A stretch of 58,679 bases of DNA from Planktothrix sp. PCC 11201 (GTDB lineage: Bacteria; Cyanobacteriota; Cyanobacteriia; Cyanobacteriales; Microcoleaceae), in contig NZ_LT797706.1 of NCBI RefSeq assembly GCF_900009135.1, positions 44,081 through 102,759 on the forward strand, in the 5' to 3' direction. Both the position numbers and the translations under genes were made by a program. The notes under the pieces were generated by a model, which was not told where the DNA came from, did not search any database, and saw only the letters and a list, made by a program, of their open reading frames with translations. This document shows, one piece after another, positions 37,201 to 45,437 of this stretch (positions are counted from its first letter, which is position 1; every line of letters begins with the position of its first letter).

Positions 37201-38893
37201 TATCAGACACTGGAAAGAACACATTAAGGAAACTTTTAACCCGTTGCTGGAGGGAATTCAAAGCGGGCTAGAAACCGGAAATATAGATTGGGCTGGCTAC
37301 AATGCTTTTTACTATTGTGACCACATATTTTTTGCAGGTGAACCGCTAGATTTGGTTTATCAAAAGCAAGTGCAACACCTTGAGTTAATGCTAAAAGTTA
37401 AACAGGAAATGCACAGTGCTTATATCAAAGTCGGGATAGTAATGGTTTTAAAATTACTCAATGCCTCGCCTGAAAAATATCAAATTAAGGGCGAAATCTT
37501 GAACGAAGAAGAAATTTTACAAAAATTAATTGCAGCTAATCAAGCTACGTTTATTTTTTCAGCTTATTTATTCAAAACAATTCGCTGTTATTTGTTTAAA
37601 GATTACCAAGAATCGGTAAAAAATGCTTGTTTAGCCGAAAAATATGAAGAAGGCGTAACGGGTTTAATGACCACGGCTGAACTCAATTTTTATTATTCTT
37701 TGGCTCTCCTAGGTCAATATCCAGAAGTTTCTCAAAGCCAACAAAAAAAATCCTTAGAACAAGTGGTAAACAATCAGAAAAAAATGCAGGATTGGGCGAT
37801 GAATGGGCCGATGAATTATCAACACAAATACGATTTAGTTGAAGCCGAGAAAGCGCGGGTTTTGGGGCAAAAAGACAAAGCCATGGATGATTACGAGCAA
37901 GCCATTCAAGGAGCCGCATTGCAGGGATATATCCAAGAAGAAGCCTTAGCGAATGAACTAGCAGCAGAGTTTCATCTCTCTTTGGGCAGACAGAAGATTG
38001 CTAAAACCTATATGACCGATGCCTACTATGGTTACATCCGATGGGGAGCCGCATCGAAAGTCGAAGATTTAGAAGCACGATATCCGCAATTACTCACCGA
38101 TGTTCTGAATCAGAAATTGAGGGAAAAGACAGATCGAACAATGATCCAGACGATGCAAGGAACCCTAACTTCTAGCGGAGCAGGAATTTCAGAATTTCTG
38201 GACTTGGCAACAGTCATGAAAGCATCCCAGGCGATTTCTGGGGAAATTATTCTAGCTAATTTGCTTGATAAGTTAATGAAAATTCTGATAGAAAATGCGG
38301 GGGCGGAAACGGGCTCGCTGATCCACTCAAAGAACGGGCAATTTTTCATAGAAGCAGTGGGGAATAAAGATCAAGTGCAAGTGCTGCAATCTCTACCCGT
38401 ATCCAATGGCCAGCAGTTGCCGATCTCAATCCTGAATTACGTCGCTAGAACTCAGAAAGATATCCTTTTAAACGATGCCAGTCGCGAGGGAACATTTAAC
38501 ACTGACCCCTACATCACCCAACACCAAACCCAATCGATTCTGTGTGTGCCGATTATTTATCAAAGCCAACTCACGGCGATTCTTTACCTGGAAAATAACC
38601 TGACAGTCGGAGCTTTTACTCAGGATCGGGTGGAAGTCTTGCGACTATTATCAGGACAAGCGGCGATCGCCTTAGAAAACGCCAACCTCTATCACAGCTT
38701 AGAGCTGAAAGTGGAGGAGCGCACCGAAGAATTACAAGTTAAAAATGCCCGCCTGGAAGTAGAAATTCAAGAGCGGCAGCGAGCCGAACAAGCAGCCGAA
38801 GTGGCGAATACTGCCAAAAGCAAATTTCTGGCGAACATGAGCCACGAACTTCGCACCCGCCTAAACGGTATTTTGGGTCATCCCCCAGGGTGA
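34220..38893 (+). CDS. giant Ser/Thr kinase-AAA-GAF-histidine kinase, C-terminally truncated
   Basis: 1557 residues from ATG 34220; the frame opens at a TTG 72 bp earlier, but MTIDLAGYQ is the family start. Order of domains: Ser/Thr kinase (about 5-275; catalytic Asp129 in HKDIKPQN, DFSIAS, SPEQTGRMN), AAA/ORC-type ATPase (Walker A with Lys335 in GYSGIGKT, Walker B with Asp459 in LDDLQWAD), a long TPR-like helical region (about 700-1310), GAF (about 1360-1500), a coiled coil, and HisKA that stops just after His1542 in SHELRTRLNGILG. The usual SHELRTPLN is altered to RTR. The HATPase and receiver domains expected in this family are missing, so kinase output through the histidine is probably lost. 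The N-terminal kinase may still work. Confidence 0.9.
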   Translation: MTIDLAGYQLVETLHSGVRTSVYRARKESEVSSVIIKTLRAEYPTLSDITHLRHEYQILHSLNAENIVKAISLESHKNGLALILEDSGAESLSDWIQGKKLPMIQFLSLALQLVCALAELHKHNIIHKDIKPQNIVINPTTETVKIIDFSIASRLERENQALSHPDLLEGTLAYMSPEQTGRMNRSIDYRTDFYSLGVTFYEILTGQLPFNSTDPLELVHSHIAKTPIPPDQINPEIPPQISAIALKLLAKNAEDRYQSAQGLKFDLETCLMNLKAKVEITDFVAGSADKAGQLNIPQKLYGRDPEVNELLETFNCVVRGTTELMLVSGYSGIGKTVLVNEVHKPIVRQRGYFIAGKFDQFKRNIPYASLIQAFQSLIQQLLTESEAEIQIWKQKLLGALGVNGQIIIDVIPEVELIISKQPPVQQLGPTESQNRFSRVFKQFIGVFTTVEHPLVVFLDDLQWADSASLKLIELLITDSDSQYLLIIGAYRDNEVFPTHPTIQTIEKIQQAGATVKKILLKPLQLVHVTELIDETLNNEAIKPESLSVETQTFASLLFNKTQGNPFFLTQLLKTLYQEDLLVYDLYSSWWQWNIEHIQAIGITDYNVVELIARNIRKLSPETQKVLKLAACIGNTFNLDVLAIVNEKSCLLTAAHLWSALQAGLILPLGNEYKIPLAFNQEESADVILTDVKVDYKFLHDRVQQAAYSLIPDEQKKQTHLKIGQLLLHSTTPEEQKENIFALVNQLNYGIELLITKTEKYELARLNLIAGQKAKAATAYESAVKYLNLGIGILASDSWETDYDLTFDLYIETMAAEFLNINFEQAKLLSEVVLNHAQTILGRVKVYELQVQFYIAQNQMQPALEAGLQAIEMLGISLSKEPPGQMNPEDLANLPEMTALEELAAMRLLMMIAPPVYFGAPAMFPQVPYTMMALSIQYGNSPLASIGYGFYAMILCGSSAGINSGYQFGQLAVKVLDQFDARSHKAQITTIFNAHIRHWKEHIKETFNPLLEGIQSGLETGNIDWAGYNAFYYCDHIFFAGEPLDLVYQKQVQHLELMLKVKQEMHSAYIKVGIVMVLKLLNASPEKYQIKGEILNEEEILQKLIAANQATFIFSAYLFKTIRCYLFKDYQESVKNACLAEKYEEGVTGLMTTAELNFYYSLALLGQYPEVSQSQQKKSLEQVVNNQKKMQDWAMNGPMNYQHKYDLVEAEKARVLGQKDKAMDDYEQAIQGAALQGYIQEEALANELAAEFHLSLGRQKIAKTYMTDAYYGYIRWGAASKVEDLEARYPQLLTDVLNQKLREKTDRTMIQTMQGTLTSSGAGISEFLDLATVMKASQAISGEIILANLLDKLMKILIENAGAETGSLIHSKNGQFFIEAVGNKDQVQVLQSLPVSNGQQLPISILNYVARTQKDILLNDASREGTFNTDPYITQHQTQSILCVPIIYQSQLTAILYLENNLTVGAFTQDRVEVLRLLSGQAAIALENANLYHSLELKVEERTEELQVKNARLEVEIQERQRAEQAAEVANTAKSKFLANMSHELRTRLNGILGHPPG

Positions 38894-39101
38894 AAATTCG
38901 TTTCCAAGTCGAAGACACAGGAATTGGTATTGGAGCCGAGCAAGTGTCAAAAATATTTTTACCCTACCTGAAAAAATCATCAGAAGTTTCTCCGGTGCTC
39001 GACGGAAAGTTTTAGTGGTGGATAATTACCTTGAAAGATGTGATTGTGATCGGAACTTTTGTGAGTATTTCATCCACCTATACCGAGGGATGAGAAATTA
39101 A
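38890..39101 (+). pseudogene. shredded HATPase and receiver remnants of the giant kinase
   Basis: Directly after the kinase stop, a shifted frame reads VKIRFQVEDTGIGIGAEQVS (HATPase G1 box) and ends at TAG 39013. A third frame from about 38997 then reads ARRKVLVVDNYLER, the first strand of a receiver domain, to TAA 39101. The order HisKA, HATPase, receiver is that of a hybrid kinase, so successive internal deletions removed the DNA between them. Confidence 0.75.
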
Positions 39102-39118
39102 CATGGATATCGAATTAA

Positions 39119-39970
39119 TCAAGACATTTGTTGATCTAACTTAAGTAAGGCTTGAATTCTAGCTTCCGTTGGCGGATGAGTCGAAAATAAACTTGCCATT
39201 GTTTGTCCTGAAAAACTATTCATAATTAATAGGGCTTCAAAGGCAGGATTTCCTGCAATTGGTATCTGTCTAGCCGTAGCATCTAAGCGTTGTAAGGCTC
39301 TGGCTAATGCTTTCGGATTTCCGGTTAATTTAGCCGCCCGGGCATCGGCGGAAAATTCCCGGGTTCGGGAAATCGCTAATTGAATCACAGTGGCAGCCAT
39401 AGGAGCTAGAATTATTGTTAATAATAATCCTATGGGATTTCCGCCCCCATTCCGATTGCGTGAACCTCCAAACCACATCGAATAACTGGCAAATTGAGCC
39501 AGTCCAGAAATAGCTCCGGCGATGGTTGCAGCTACGGCTTGGGTGAGGGTATCTCGATTTTGAACATGGCTTAATTCATGGGCAATGACGGCTTCTAATT
39601 CGTCTTCGGGTAAGAGTTTTATAATCCCTTCTGTGACAGCAACAGCAGCATTTTGGGGATTTCGACCGGTGGCGAAAGCATTAGCCGCTTGAGTCGGGAC
39701 AATATAAATCCCTGGTACGGGTAAATTGGCGCGATCGCATAATCGTTGTACCATGGCATATAATCCCGGAGCCTGTTCAGCCGTAACAGGTTGGGCATTA
39801 TAGGCTTTGAGGGCAATTTGGTCGGAAAAATACCAGCTTCCTAGATTAGTGACCGCCGCTAAGGCGATACCCACCAATAGACCGCCAGTTCCCCCAATCA
39901 CCCAGTAGCTAATCATAACTAAAAGGGCACTTAATAATCCGAGTAAAGCAACGGTTTTAAATAGATTCAT
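39119..39970 (-). CDS. htpX: HtpX-type M48 zinc metalloprotease
   Basis: Membrane-bound protease that cuts misfolded membrane proteins. The 283-residue protein has two N-terminal membrane helices (about 5-50), the zinc motif HELSH (His131, Glu132, His135), two more hydrophobic segments (about 145-210, with a Gly/Asn-rich loop GGSRNRNGGG) and the downstream Glu ligand in SRTREFSADARAAKL. The length and pattern match cyanobacterial HtpX homologues. Its 3' end lies 17 bp from the decayed receiver remnant of the convergent kinase gene. Confidence 0.93.
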   Translation of the reverse strand: MNLFKTVALLGLLSALLVMISYWVIGGTGGLLVGIALAAVTNLGSWYFSDQIALKAYNAQPVTAEQAPGLYAMVQRLCDRANLPVPGIYIVPTQAANAFATGRNPQNAAVAVTEGIIKLLPEDELEAVIAHELSHVQNRDTLTQAVAATIAGAISGLAQFASYSMWFGGSRNRNGGGNPIGLLLTIILAPMAATVIQLAISRTREFSADARAAKLTGNPKALARALQRLDATARQIPIAGNPAFEALLIMNSFSGQTMASLFSTHPPTEARIQALLKLDQQMS

Positions 39971-40132
39971 AGCAATTTTTCTCGGGTATAACTGTTTGTT
40001 TTGAGTTCTATTGTAGTCCTAAATGTGTCAAGAATAGGGGGAATATAACCCCAAATAATAGGTTTTACGGAATTCTTGAGAATCGAGTTGTTATACTAAA
40101 TAACAATAATTTCATCAGAAACCCGAAAACCT

Positions 40133-40792
40133 ATGCGAGAAATGTTAGCAAATACAATGGAGATTTTTGACCGACACAGTGGTTGGATTATTTGGAATCT
40201 TTTCCTCGCATTTATTCCTTGGGTTTTGAGTTTTTGGTTATTTCGCAGAAAAGTTATAACTCGAAATTGGGGTTGGTGGATTATCTATATTATTTTTATT
40301 GCTTTCTTACCCAATGCTCCCTATCTGCTCACGGATATTATTCATTTAATTCGGATTATTCAGGCGGGGTATTCGGTTTGGCTAATTACCTTAATTTTTA
40401 TTCCACTCCATGTATTTGCAATTATGGCGGGTTTACAAGCCTATGTTTTATCCTTAATTAATCAAGGGCATTATTTGAGAAGGCAAGGGGTGAAACAATA
40501 TATTTTTGCTTCGGAAATCATGACTCATCTTTTATGTGCGATTGGGGTTTATTTAGGAAGATTTAGGCGGTTTAATAGTTGGGATTTAGTGACTCAACCC
40601 GATGTTATTTTCTTGCAAACTTTAGATGATTTAACTGATAAAAAACCTTTGTTTGTGGTGACTGTTACCTTTGTCGTCATTACCATATCCTATACATTAA
40701 TGAAGCAAGTCACCCTGGGATTAATTCTTCAGTTAAAACGAATTGCTTCAGGATTGGATGAATTAGACCCGGATGAATTTCCCCAAAGATAA
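40133..40792 (+). CDS. DUF1361 family membrane protein
   Basis: 219 residues with about six hydrophobic helices. The family signature is visible: WNLFLAFIPWVLSFWLF, WIIYIIFIAFLPNAPYLLTDIIHL, a further helix pair, and GVYLGRFRRFNSWDL. An integral inner-membrane protein of unknown function. It is divergent from htpX and convergent with the leucine-rich-repeat gene, 7 bp away. Confidence 0.88.
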   Translation: MREMLANTMEIFDRHSGWIIWNLFLAFIPWVLSFWLFRRKVITRNWGWWIIYIIFIAFLPNAPYLLTDIIHLIRIIQAGYSVWLITLIFIPLHVFAIMAGLQAYVLSLINQGHYLRRQGVKQYIFASEIMTHLLCAIGVYLGRFRRFNSWDLVTQPDVIFLQTLDDLTDKKPLFVVTVTFVVITISYTLMKQVTLGLILQLKRIASGLDELDPDEFPQR

Positions 40793-40799
40793 ATTGGCA

Positions 40800-41465
40800 T
40801 CACCTATCAAAACGACAAATGTATTTAGGATTAATCGGACATTCAGTCGATGTTAGGGGGTTATTTTGAATAAACAAAAAACGCAGTTTATTCAAAGATT
40901 TTAAGGGTGTAATGTCAACCACTTGATTATTATTGAGATTGATTTCACTTACAACCTTTAAACTCTGAAGTGGGGAAACATCAGAAATTTGATTATAGCT
41001 AAGATTAATTCGGATTAATTTGGTTAAGGATTGTAAGGGACTAATATCCGTAATTTTATTATAACTTAAATCCAATTCTTCTAAATTAGTCATACTTTGT
41101 AAGGGAGTCAGGTCGGAAATATGATTATTTCTGACCTTCAAGACAGTAATATGGGTTAATCCTTGTAGGGGACTTAAATCAGAGAGGAGAAAGGTACTTA
41201 AATCTAACACTTTTTGTTCCGCTAACATTTGATTGGCGCGATCGCAATTGGAAGTTCCCACTTGTTGCAATAAAACATCGAGGGTTCTTTTCACTTCTGG
41301 TGACAATTGCTGACGATTCAAACACCAATCTTGAAAGGTTTTAAAAGTCTGGGAATTCGGATCTGACTGGGCTAAACTCGACTGCGGTAAACCTAAAACC
41401 ATTAACATTAATAAAAATTTCCCGATTTTCTGTGGAATTGTCCTTTTTGTCAAGGGTTTTTTCAT
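40800..41465 (-). CDS. exported leucine-rich-repeat protein
   Basis: ATG 41465 (MKKPLTKRTIPQKIGKFLLM) is preferred over the frame's first start because it begins a signal peptide (about 15-33, ending SLAQS) and has a GAGGA Shine-Dalgarno. About 221 residues. After a short helical region with two cysteines come five to six 22-residue internalin-like repeats: LSPLQGLTHITVLKVRNNHISD, LTPLQSMTNLEELDLSYNKITD, and similar. The curved LRR surface should bind a protein or glycan outside the cytoplasm. The partner is unknown. Confidence 0.88.
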   Translation of the reverse strand: MKKPLTKRTIPQKIGKFLLMLMVLGLPQSSLAQSDPNSQTFKTFQDWCLNRQQLSPEVKRTLDVLLQQVGTSNCDRANQMLAEQKVLDLSTFLLSDLSPLQGLTHITVLKVRNNHISDLTPLQSMTNLEELDLSYNKITDISPLQSLTKLIRINLSYNQISDVSPLQSLKVVSEINLNNNQVVDITPLKSLNKLRFLFIQNNPLTSTECPINPKYICRFDR

Positions 41466-41568
41466 CGTGATCAATCCTCGGTGAATAGTTGTGGTAGAAT
41501 AGTGCAAGTTGCTTTTTAACTCTAGTATTGACGACACGATCGCTCTTTGTTCCTCAACTTCTAAACTA

Positions 41569-42897
41569 ATGAGTATTCGGGGTATTGACGTTTCAGATTA
41601 CCAGCCTACAGTAGATTGGCAAGCCGTTGCCCGTTCTGGGATTTCCTTTGCCATCATTAAATCAACAGAAGGAGAAAGCTTTGTTTGTAAAGTTTTCCCC
41701 AGCTATTGGGAACAAACAAAAGCCAACGGTTTAATTCGGGGTGCTTATCATTTTTTTAAGCCTGATAGTGATCCCATTAAACAAGCCTATCATTTTCTGA
41801 AAACTGTTAAACTCCAAGCTGGAGATCTGCCTCCGGTCTTGGATATTGAAACCATGGGAACTGTAGATGCCAAAACCCTCTGTGATCGAGCCGCCCAATG
41901 GATTGATGTGATTGAAAAAGAAACGGGTTTTCGTCCGATTATTTATACTTATCCTGGGTTTTGGCAAAAACTCAATACCACTCGTTTTTCCGATTATCCT
42001 CTGTGGATTGCCCATTATACCACGGCCGAACAACCGATTATTCCTGGCGGCTGGAAAACCTGGGTCTTTTGGCAATTTACCGACCAAGGCCAAGTTGAGG
42101 GAATTAGTGGGGGTGTGGATGTTAATTTATTTGAAAGTATTCGCAGAGGGGATAAGGGGACAAAAGTTGAAAAGATTCAAACCCTGCTAAAAAATCAAGG
42201 TCATGATCCCGGAACTATTGATGGGAGTTTTGGCAATGGTACGGAAACCGCTTTAATCAAATTTCAGCAAAAAAAACAGTTACAAGCGGATGGAGTCGCC
42301 GGGTTAAAAACATGGACGGCGTTGATGGGGCCCTCTGATTCTTTTGTTCTGCCTGTAGGAAGTGTTGAACCTACACCTGAGCCCACACCCACACCTGTAC
42401 TCACACCTGTACCTACACCCGAACCCACACCCGAACCCACACCCGAACCCACGCCCGCACCTGCCCCCATTCCCAGTATTGAACTCATTGATATTTGTAA
42501 AGTTTATAAAGGAACTCCCAATCAGGATCAGGTGCTAACCTGGTTTGAGCCACAAATTCCCCAGACTATATTATTAGAATTTTCTAAACTCTGGAGAAAC
42601 CAAACAAAGGTTCCAACTGTTTCTGTAAAGTTCATTAATGTTTGTAAATATTATCGAGGTTTAGCTAATCAAGATCAAGCCTTGCGGTGGTTACAAGAGA
42701 AAATTTCACCCACCCTTTTAAGTGAATTGGCTCAAAAATGGAATCAACAAACTTTATCACCACCGAGTATTAAATTAGAGGACGTCTGTAAATACTATAA
42801 AGGTTTACCCGGCCAAGTAAAGGCATTAGAATGGCTACAAAGTCAAATTCCTGCGGCTACCTTAGATGAATTTGTTAGACAGTGGAGAAAACCTTAA
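41569..42897 (+). CDS. GH25 lysozyme with peptidoglycan-binding domain and triple C-terminal repeat
   Basis: 442 residues from ATG 41569 (MSIRGIDVSDYQPTVDW). A glycoside hydrolase family 25 muramidase domain spans about 1-185, with Asp7 in GIDVSDYQ and the catalytic DIE (Asp92, Glu94). PG_binding_1 follows (about 190-250, GDKGTKVEKIQTLLKNQGHDPG). Then comes a Pro/Thr/Glu linker made of PTPEPTPEP-type repeats, and three copies of a ~40-residue module (C-K-x-Y-(K/R)-G-(T/L)-x-N/G-Q-x-x-A/V-L-x-W, ending in a hydrophobic helix with a W-R/N). No signal peptide is seen from this start, so export may use another route. It is divergent from the LRR gene. Confidence 0.9.
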   Translation: MSIRGIDVSDYQPTVDWQAVARSGISFAIIKSTEGESFVCKVFPSYWEQTKANGLIRGAYHFFKPDSDPIKQAYHFLKTVKLQAGDLPPVLDIETMGTVDAKTLCDRAAQWIDVIEKETGFRPIIYTYPGFWQKLNTTRFSDYPLWIAHYTTAEQPIIPGGWKTWVFWQFTDQGQVEGISGGVDVNLFESIRRGDKGTKVEKIQTLLKNQGHDPGTIDGSFGNGTETALIKFQQKKQLQADGVAGLKTWTALMGPSDSFVLPVGSVEPTPEPTPTPVLTPVPTPEPTPEPTPEPTPAPAPIPSIELIDICKVYKGTPNQDQVLTWFEPQIPQTILLEFSKLWRNQTKVPTVSVKFINVCKYYRGLANQDQALRWLQEKISPTLLSELAQKWNQQTLSPPSIKLEDVCKYYKGLPGQVKALEWLQSQIPAATLDEFVRQWRKP

Positions 42898-42898
42898 A

Positions 42899-43011
42899 TC
42901 AGTCATCAGTTATCAGTTATCAGTTATTAGTGGTCAGTTATTAGTTATTAGTTATTAGTCAATAAATTAACTTTTACACTGTTGACTGATAACTGTTTAC
43001 TGATAACTGTT
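42899..43011. repeat. TCAGTTATCAGTTATTAG repeat block
   Basis: Tandem 7-mers of the (T)CAGTTAT type on the left and CTGATAACTG on the right, filling the gap between two converging genes. The two sides are inverted relative to each other, so the transcript could fold. Confidence 0.75.
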
Positions 43012-44259
43012 TAGGCGCCAAGCAATTAAAGGTTCGACTTTTCCTTTCACAAAAATTGGATCACAAGGTTGAACATTTAGTTTACAATTTAAGGCTTGAT
43101 ACATAGGATCAGAAAGGGTGATTTCTCCAGCCGGAGTAATTCCTTCTAAACGTTTACCCGTATTTACCACATCTCCAATAACGGTGTAAGTTCTAACTTT
43201 TTTTCCGCCAAATAATCCTTCTATTACTTCCCCACAGTGAATACTACAACCTGCTCCTAAGCCATAGGGATTAAGAACATTTTTAGCTGCTGCTTGCATG
43301 GCTTGAGCCGCTTGAATCCCCTGTTGTGGGGTAGCATAAATTGCCATAATTTCATCCCCTGTTAGGGTAACTTTTAAAGGGTGATATCGTGAAGATTCTG
43401 GTTCTACGGTTTGATAATAATGGTTTAAAACTTGGGCAGCAATATCGGGCTGTGTTTGTTCACACCATTGAGTAAAACCGCGAATATCCATAAATAAAAT
43501 AGTGCGATCGCATTTTTGAAACGCCAAGGCTTCAGGATTATTTAAAGCCGTTGCTACCATATAACTGCCCATCCCCCATTCTGCCATATTTCCTAAGAGT
43601 CTTGCCGTCTTTTGGAGTTGATTTCGCTGTTGTGAGAGTTGAAACGCTTGCAAACCTAACAGTAACCCAATTAAAATCAGACTTAACGTTAAAAATGAGT
43701 GAGTTTTACTTTGAAGAAAATGTAAAAAAGTTTTCCCGTATAATCGATTAGACTCTTGGGAAATTTCAACAACAATATAAAAAGCAATAATCATTAAAGT
43801 TCTGGTTATACTTTCCAGAGGGAAAAATAACCAATCAGCCTTTAATTTCCCATGAAATCTTAATCCCTGGAGAGTAGCAATGATCAAAGAAAATATCAAG
43901 AATACTAGATGAATAGGTTCTTTAAAAAAATTTACTCCATCAATGGGTAAATCCATTGCTATGTACAAACCAACACCAACCAAATTTCCCCAAAACCGAT
44001 TAGAATTGGGACGAGAAATCACCCATGCTTGGACTAACATGGCTACAATTAATAAATATTCTGTGGGGTTAGTAAAATATTCAATCCAACTTTTAGAAAT
44101 AATAGTAGAGAGACTTTTTAAGATCAAAAAATAACCACTGTTACTGAAAAGCTCACCCCAAAAAGCACTCCAGCGATTTCCTGTGAATAGAGATTCTAAA
44201 AGGGGTTTGAAGGAATTAGATGATGTATACATGAGTTCATAGTTTAATACCAATCTCAT
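42997..44259 (-). CDS. membrane-anchored class III adenylate/guanylate cyclase
   Basis: 420 residues. The N-terminal half (about 40-235) has about six membrane helices. The C-terminal half (about 250-415) is a class III cyclase catalytic domain: metal Asp in DRTILFMDIRGF and in LTGDEIMAIY, Lys in PLKVTLTGDE, and YTVIGDVVNTGKRLE with the transition-state Asn and Arg. Thr stands where class IIIa enzymes have Asp, so it fits class IIIb, a group that includes bicarbonate-stimulated adenylate cyclases (family knowledge). cAMP is the likelier product. It is the last gene before a long gene-free stretch. Confidence 0.88.
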   Translation of the reverse strand: MRLVLNYELMYTSSNSFKPLLESLFTGNRWSAFWGELFSNSGYFLILKSLSTIISKSWIEYFTNPTEYLLIVAMLVQAWVISRPNSNRFWGNLVGVGLYIAMDLPIDGVNFFKEPIHLVFLIFSLIIATLQGLRFHGKLKADWLFFPLESITRTLMIIAFYIVVEISQESNRLYGKTFLHFLQSKTHSFLTLSLILIGLLLGLQAFQLSQQRNQLQKTARLLGNMAEWGMGSYMVATALNNPEALAFQKCDRTILFMDIRGFTQWCEQTQPDIAAQVLNHYYQTVEPESSRYHPLKVTLTGDEIMAIYATPQQGIQAAQAMQAAAKNVLNPYGLGAGCSIHCGEVIEGLFGGKKVRTYTVIGDVVNTGKRLEGITPAGEITLSDPMYQALNCKLNVQPCDPIFVKGKVEPLIAWRLNSYQ

Positions 44260-45011
44260 TTTTGAGATTTATTGTTTCACACAGACTGCCGTACACCGAT
44301 TGTTTTTACGCCAGCTTTATTCACATCAATAATTTATTTTTTATAGACTGTGAATAGGGATTTTTTAAATTCTCAGCACCCAAACCGTAAGTAGTTATAT
44401 TAGAAAGCCACACTCTGCATTATAACATACTTTATGATCTGGAGTATTAGTAATTAATTTCTGAACTCAATTTCGCTTGAGTCCTATCTAAATTAACTGA
44501 ACTTAACTAAAATTAAACTATATTTCCTTATATTTTAGCGATATAAGATGTTAATCTTTTTAAAAGAGTAACAGTGCCTAGAATAGCCATTTGGCGAAAT
44601 AGGAAGTGAAATTTCAAGGAATAGTTCATCGGATGGAGCTTCCTTGCTCAGTATTGAACCGTTGAATGTCATCTAAACTTGAGAGTAAACCTAAAAAGTG
44701 ACAATCTAGTGACGATGCAAGTGTTTTAGGAAGTAGGCTACCTTCCCCGTAACAGTCAGTGGCCCAGAATTATTCAAGAAATCTTAACACTCCCTTGATA
44801 AGTTCAGAAATTTCTGTAACAATAAATACAGTAGTGAAAATATTTATTAGGGCTGTTCCTGTCAATCAACCGACTGTTCAGGATGGGAGGAAACTGGGAA
44901 ATGAATGTTTCTTTGTTCCGTTTTAACCCGATGGCAACAGGCTTGATAGTCCAATTCAAAATGTCAAGGCTATTTTTAGCACCTAAACCTTCTTAAAAAG
45001 GAGTGTTTCTT
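44260..45011. other. long gene-free region, possible RNA or leader
   Basis: About 750 bp with no open frame worth calling. The left third is AT-rich. The section 44570-44780 is less AT-rich and contains GGAAG..CTTCC (44731-44748) and other short complementary segments, so a structured RNA or a long 5' leader for the gene at 45012 is possible. I recognise no known RNA family. An AAGGAG Shine-Dalgarno lies at 44998-45003. Confidence 0.35.
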
Positions 45012-45437
45012 ATGAAAACTCAATGGGAAATTTATCGCAAATTAGAATTAATTCCTGAGACAGTTTCATTACCTTTAGATGAACAGGGAATATCAAGATT
45101 TTATCAAAGTAAAATATGGCACTCTTGGGTAATTTTTTGCGCCAAAAATTTATCGGAACAACAAACATTTGACCATATCGAGGGCTGTTTTAAACTAGAT
45201 TCTTCTGATCCTAATTCGACAAAAAGATTTCATTTATTCCGAACCCTTTGGCTGATTTTAAATCAACCCATTAAATTCTCTCATTTTTCCACAAAATCAG
45301 AACCTTATATTTGGAAAAGTTATAATTTGGGAGGTTCCACCCAATGGCATATTTACGATCCCAAAAGTGGACTAACCTATGATTTAGACTCGGAGGAAGA
45401 TGTTTTAAGTTGGCTGGAAAAACAGAATTCTAATTAG
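45012..45437 (+). CDS. hypothetical protein, 141 residues
   Basis: ATG 45012 has an AAAAAGGAG Shine-Dalgarno about 8 bp upstream; the earlier GTG at 45003 lies inside that site and is rejected. The sequence MKTQWEIYRKLELIPETVSL is followed by IWHSWVIFCAKNLSEQQTFDHIEGCFKL, LFRTLWLILNQP and STQWHIYDPKSGLTYDLDSEEDVLSWLE. No signal peptide, membrane helix or known catalytic motif is visible; the abundance of Trp and aromatic residues suggests a compact soluble fold. It converges on the cysteine desulfurase gene and overlaps its last 8 bp. Confidence 0.7.
   Translation: MKTQWEIYRKLELIPETVSLPLDEQGISRFYQSKIWHSWVIFCAKNLSEQQTFDHIEGCFKLDSSDPNSTKRFHLFRTLWLILNQPIKFSHFSTKSEPYIWKSYNLGGSTQWHIYDPKSGLTYDLDSEEDVLSWLEKQNSN

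Noticed and set aside
38823-38893. Kinase as a complete protein ending at 38893
   Set aside because: HATPase and receiver remnants follow in other frames, so the end is the result of deletion and not a natural C-terminus.
40183-40461. Plus-strand ORF inside the DUF1361 gene
   Set aside because: It is an overlapping frame with no recognisable protein features, whereas the DUF1361 frame has membrane helices and family motifs.
42264-42488. Minus-strand Gly/Val-rich ORF opposite the GH25 linker
   Set aside because: It is the antisense of the Pro-Thr-Glu repeat and has no independent support.
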